From NCBI GenBank assembly GCA_934307185.1, contig CAKRCJ010000011.1:1-17833 (forward strand): DNA of 17,833 nt, given 5' to 3'. Position 1 is the first letter of the stretch; the number at the start of each line of letters is the position of its first letter. The stretch is from an uncultured Roseburia sp. (GTDB lineage Bacteria; Bacillota; Clostridia; Lachnospirales; Lachnospiraceae). The notes beneath the pieces are model-generated. The model was not told where the DNA came from. It searched no databases and was given only the letters and a program-made list of their open reading frames with translations. Below, piece after piece: positions 14,876 through 17,833 of this stretch. Position numbers and translations under genes: made by a program.

Positions 14876-16629
14876 TTCCGGATAATTTTCTCAAGCTCGT
14901 CACAGTATTTTTTGGCTTCTTCAAATTTTCCTGCCTGCAGCGCAAATGCAATACGATTTTCTGTCTCTTTTTTCTTCTGCTCTAATTCCAGATAATCTTT
15001 GTCAAAATGGTCTGCATAGATTAACTTCCGGAATTTACGGATACTCATTTTGCGCAGATTTTTCTCCTCGACAAAAAGCACATAATCCATACAGTTTGCA
15101 ACCGTATAAAAGTCATGGGACACCATTAAAACCGCACCGTCGTATTTTTCGATTGCCTGTTCCAGCGCAAGCTGTGAATAGGTATCAAGATGGCTGGTCG
15201 GCTCATCAAGCAAAAGCAAGTCCGCATTCATTCGTGCGATTTTTGCAAGCTGTAACAGGTTTTTCTCACCGCCGGAGAGATTTTCGACACGGTTATAACA
15301 AAGCTCCTCCTCGAAGCCATATGTTTTTAAATAGCTGACGATTTCATCCTCTTTTTCAAAACCGGCGTCTTCGAAATTTTTAAGCACGGTTGCTTTTTCA
15401 TCAAACACTTCTCCGTGCATCTGTGAAAGATATGCCACCTTTGTCTGTGGTGCAATCGAAACCGCCTGATTTTCATTTTTATAAATATCCCGCAGAATAG
15501 TTGTTTTTCCGGTTCCATTTGGTCCTACAATTGCAACTTTTTCCCCGGCATTTAAAGAGAATGTTACTTCCTCTAAAATCTGCCGTTCAAATGCCACACT
15601 GTAATTTTCCACATTTAAGATTACATCCGAAGTGTTTTTTGTTTCCTCGGAAGTAATCTCATTCTCTGTGTGCAATTCTATTTTGGGCTGCTTTATGTCA
15701 ACAAACGGAGACTTCGTCTTTCTTGCCTCTAAACGCTCTAACAGAGAGACTCTTGCCTTTAAGCTTCTTCCCTTCGTCGCACTGTCAATTTTGGTTGCTT
15801 CATTCCGTAACCGCTCCACAATTTTACGGTTGCGCTCAATCTCTTCCATGTCTGCTGCCGCAAGCTCCTGCTGCTCAATTTTCATCTGAAGCAGCGTAAA
15901 GTTGTACTCAATATAACTGCCGTCAAATTCCTGCAATTCGGCATTTTCCAAATGAAGGATTTTATCAAAGCAATGGTTTAGCAGATAGCGGTTATGTGTG
16001 ATGACAAGCAACGTTCCCTTGTGCGAATTTATCAGGTTTTTTAATGCATTCAAATGCTCAAAATCTAAAAATACATCCGGCTCGTCCATAATGATAAACT
16101 TCGGGCAGATCATCATTTCGCGGATTACCTGTACCAGCTTAAACTCACCGCCACTTAAATTTGTCAGAAGCTGATTTTCATAATCTTTTAAATTGGCAAG
16201 CTTTAACTGTTTGCGGATATTGCTCTCGTAAAAATCACCGTCAATCGCATTAAATTCATCCATGACATTCTGATACCGCTCCATCAGTTCGTCTAACTCC
16301 TCTGTCTCTGCCATTGCATTGCAGATTTCATTGATTTCGTTTTGCAGACGGACAAATTCTTCACTTAAATAATCGAAAACGGTAACTTCTTTTTCTTCAT
16401 TCGACGAATAGAACTGGCTGACATAGCCAATTTTTCCCGATACATCAATCGTTAATTTTCCATCATATAAATAATTGTCCGGGTGTAATATTATGTCAAC
16501 CAATGTACTTTTTCCCGTACCGTTGGTTCCAATGAACGCGCAGTGTACATCGTCTTCTAATGTAAATGATACTTTATTGTATAAATCCTTCTGTGGGAAG
16601 GAATAAGATAGTTTTTCTGCTTTTATCAT
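14866..16629 (-). CDS. ABC-F family ATPase (ribosome-associated)
   Basis: A 587-residue protein with two nucleotide-binding domains and no membrane segments, as in ABC-F. The first domain has GTNGTGKST (34-42), LSGGE (158-162) and FIIMDEPD (178-185). The second has GPNGTGKTT (369-377), LSGGE (451-455) and LLLLDEPTSHLD (471-482). The charged helical linker (about 245-335) corresponds to the region that reaches into the ribosomal E site. ABC-F proteins either rescue stalled translation or protect ribosomes from antibiotics such as lincosamides, pleuromutilins and streptogramins. The first Walker B is DEPDVFLD rather than DEPTNHLD, so this is not a core housekeeping paralogue such as EttA. Whether it confers resistance cannot be read from sequence. 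It is divergent from a MATE efflux gene. Confidence 0.88.
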   Translation of the reverse strand: MIKAEKLSYSFPQKDLYNKVSFTLEDDVHCAFIGTNGTGKSTLVDIILHPDNYLYDGKLTIDVSGKIGYVSQFYSSNEEKEVTVFDYLSEEFVRLQNEINEICNAMAETEELDELMERYQNVMDEFNAIDGDFYESNIRKQLKLANLKDYENQLLTNLSGGEFKLVQVIREMMICPKFIIMDEPDVFLDFEHLNALKNLINSHKGTLLVITHNRYLLNHCFDKILHLENAELQEFDGSYIEYNFTLLQMKIEQQELAAADMEEIERNRKIVERLRNEATKIDSATKGRSLKARVSLLERLEARKTKSPFVDIKQPKIELHTENEITSEETKNTSDVILNVENYSVAFERQILEEVTFSLNAGEKVAIVGPNGTGKTTILRDIYKNENQAVSIAPQTKVAYLSQMHGEVFDEKATVLKNFEDAGFEKEDEIVSYLKTYGFEEELCYNRVENLSGGEKNLLQLAKIARMNADLLLLDEPTSHLDTYSQLALEQAIEKYDGAVLMVSHDFYTVANCMDYVLFVEEKNLRKMSIRKFRKLIYADHFDKDYLELEQKKKETENRIAFALQAGKFEEAKKYCDELEKIIRKML

Positions 16630-16717
16630 AAAATTCTCTTTTCTTTCCGGGTCTTAATGGATTTTTTATTCTTTCAAAAAAAACTAACCCTTGCTTTCTT
16701 TCTGTGCATACACGCAC

Positions 16718-16746
16718 ATTGTAACACAACTTTTTTATGCTCACAA
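16718..16746 (-). promoter_or_regulatory. Promoter of the ABC-F gene
   Basis: On the minus strand TTGTGA (16741-16746) and TACAAT (16718-16723) are 17 bases apart, a good sigma-A pair. The start point would be near 16711, giving a leader of about 80 bases with GTGC/GCAC arms close to its 5' end and a run of eight T. The promoter is back-to-back with the MATE promoter. Confidence 0.6.
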
Positions 16747-16776
16747 TGCGAAGATTTTTACGCCGTAACTTCTTCT

Positions 16777-16804
16777 TTGCCATTTTCTGCATAAGGTGTA
16801 AAAT
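16777..16804 (+). promoter_or_regulatory. Promoter of the MATE efflux gene
   Basis: TTGCCA (16777-16782) and TAAAAT (16799-16804) are 16 bases apart. The transcript would start near 16811 and carry a leader of about 110 bases. Confidence 0.5.
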
Positions 16805-16810
16805 AGAAAC

Positions 16811-16823
16811 GCACACAGTGTGC
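16811..16823. promoter_or_regulatory. Palindrome at the expected MATE transcription start
   Basis: GCACAC-A-GTGTGC is a perfect inverted repeat beginning six bases after the -10 box. Its position fits a repressor site that would block initiation of the efflux gene. The regulator is not known from this window. Confidence 0.4.
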
Positions 16824-16870
16824 AAAAATAATTAAGAACCATATTTTTACAAAATATATTTTTAACAGAT

Positions 16871-16920
16871 GAGGAGGATTTGTAAGAGCAGATAGATTTC
16901 CCGCTCTTACAAAAATTCAC
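16871..16920 (+). promoter_or_regulatory. MATE leader: strong SD separated from ATG by a perfect hairpin
   Basis: GAGGAGG (16871-16877) is the only good ribosome binding site but lies 43 bases before ATG. In between, 16879-16889 (TTTGTAAGAGC) pairs perfectly with 16903-16913 (GCTCTTACAAA) around a 13-base loop. Folded, the SD and ATG are about 8 unpaired bases apart, an ideal distance. A tiny frame MRRICKSR (16869-16895) begins at the SD and stops in the loop, so its translation would open the stem. Confidence 0.6.
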
Positions 16921-17833
16921 ATGTACCACGACCTTACAAAAGGAAATATATCAAAAACATTAATTTTATTTGCCCTTCCAATGATTGCCGGAAATCTGCT
17001 CCAGCAGTTTTATAATATTGCAGACACTTTAATTGTCGGACGTGTTTTAGGCAGGAATGCTTTGGCTGCGGTCGGCTCGTCCTATACGCTTATGACATTT
17101 TTAACTTCTATTTTTCTCGGGCTCTGCATGGGCTCCGGTGCACTTTTTTCCATCTACCGCGGACAGAAAGACGACAGCTCTTTAAGAATTTCCATTGTAC
17201 ATGCTTTTTTGTTTATTATGCTTATCACAGTTATTTTAAATGCACTCGTTTATCTTTTTACTGAGCCTATTCTTGGCTTTTTAAAGGTTCCTGCTGAAGT
17301 GCATGACGGAATGAAGCAATATCTGCTCGTTATTTTTGCTGGACTGCTTGCAACCTCACTTTACAATTTTTTCTCCTGCCTGCTCCGCGCACTGGGAAAT
17401 TCGACTGTTCCGCTTATTTTTCTTGCCATTTCCGCCATTTTAAATATCGGGCTTGACCTTTTATTTATTGCAGTATTTTCGTGGGGAATTAAAGGAGCTG
17501 CATTTGCAACCATTCTATCGCAGTATGTTGCCGGAATTGGAATTACTTTATACGTACTGATTTGCTGCAAAGAATTTGCGCCTTCGAAAGAAGAATTGAA
17601 ATTTAATAAAAAAATATTGCAGGAAATTTTAAATCTTTCCTCCATGACCTGTATCCAGCAGTCCGTCATGAACTTTGGTATCCTGTTAGTGCAGGGTCTG
17701 GTCAACAGCTTTGGCACCATTGTTATGGCTGCCTTTGCTGCCGCCGTAAAAATTGATACCTTTGCCTATCTGCCGGTACAGGATTTTGGAAATGCCTACT
17801 CCACATTTATTGCGCAAAACTACGGTGCCGGAA
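16921..17833 (+). CDS. MATE-family multidrug efflux transporter (C-terminus beyond window)
   Basis: The first 304 residues of a multi-pass membrane protein. It opens with DLTKGNISKTLILFALPMIAGNLLQQFYNIADTLIVGRVLG, shown here only by its key parts: the DLT-GNI start, the PMIAGNLLQQFYN of helix 1 and the ADT-VGR motif. These are standard for the NorM/DinF-like MATE group. Repeated hydrophobic helices and internal FSCLLRALGNSTVP and QQSVMNFGI blocks follow. MATE proteins export cationic drugs or other small molecules in exchange for Na+ or H+. The start agrees exactly with the family N-terminus even though no SD lies next to it. The gene is cut by the window edge, not broken. Its divergent neighbour is an ABC-F gene, suggesting a drug-response pair. 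Confidence 0.88.
   Translation, partial: MYHDLTKGNISKTLILFALPMIAGNLLQQFYNIADTLIVGRVLGRNALAAVGSSYTLMTFLTSIFLGLCMGSGALFSIYRGQKDDSSLRISIVHAFLFIMLITVILNALVYLFTEPILGFLKVPAEVHDGMKQYLLVIFAGLLATSLYNFFSCLLRALGNSTVPLIFLAISAILNIGLDLLFIAVFSWGIKGAAFATILSQYVAGIGITLYVLICCKEFAPSKEELKFNKKILQEILNLSSMTCIQQSVMNFGILLVQGLVNSFGTIVMAAFAAAVKIDTFAYLPVQDFGNAYSTFIAQNYGAG

Noticed and set aside
16574..16825. An 83-residue minus-strand frame across the ABC-F start
   Set aside because: It overlaps the ABC-F gene out of frame, spans its promoter and has no family resemblance.
16841..16860. ATATTTT-TAC-AAAATAT hairpin in the MATE leader
   Set aside because: A seven-bp stem of only A-T pairs with a three-base loop is too weak and too likely by chance in A+T-rich DNA.

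Overview
The window looks like a chromosomal segment of a low-GC Gram-positive gut anaerobe, most likely a Lachnospiraceae member (Roseburia/Agathobacter/Blautia type). This rests on the A+T-rich intergenic regions, strong AGGAGG ribosome binding sites, a ZTP-type riboswitch, a YtrA-type GntR repressor next to a DUF5808-like membrane protein, a YesM/YesN two-component system and GH65 sugar phosphorolysis. The genus assignment is inference.

Left end (1-1870): a promoter and a ZTP (pfl-type) riboswitch with terminator read leftwards on the minus strand, controlling a gene outside the window. A block with a 17-bp direct repeat and two palindromes precedes a YfcE-like phosphodiesterase (+), which overlaps convergently with a tRNA-dihydrouridine synthase gene (-).

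Region 1870-3845: a minus-strand YtrA-type GntR repressor gene (TTG start) and a DUF5808-like membrane protein gene. The membrane gene's natural start and first membrane segment are cut off by an in-frame TAG. A near-consensus promoter upstream of gntR lies almost wholly inside a 19-bp-arm perfect palindrome, the probable autoregulatory operator.

Region 3928-14653: one minus-strand carbohydrate locus. In transcription order it encodes a YesN-type AraC response regulator, a YesM-type histidine kinase, a sugar-binding lipoprotein, two MalF/MalG-type permeases, a PIG-L zinc deacetylase, a GH65 phosphorylase and an unusual HAD phosphatase-like protein. The first two would sense an extracellular sugar and activate the rest. 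The ABC importer brings in an alpha-glucoside, PIG-L may deacylate it, GH65 splits it with phosphate to beta-glucose 1-phosphate, and the HAD protein acts on a phosphorylated intermediate. A recognisable beta-phosphoglucomutase is absent. A hairpin after the binding-protein gene would give differential expression, and a repeat pair next to the weak binding-protein promoter is a candidate YesN site.

Right end (14765-17833): a short remnant of a UvrD-family helicase (motif VI) follows an ABC-F ATPase gene (-). That gene is divergent from a MATE efflux gene (+) that runs off the window. In the MATE leader a perfect SD lies 43 nt before the ATG, but an 11-bp perfect hairpin between them would shorten the distance to about 8 nt. 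The best candidates for undescribed biology are the PIG-L/GH65/HAD catabolic set, the folded MATE leader, the amber-interrupted membrane protein and the helicase remnant.
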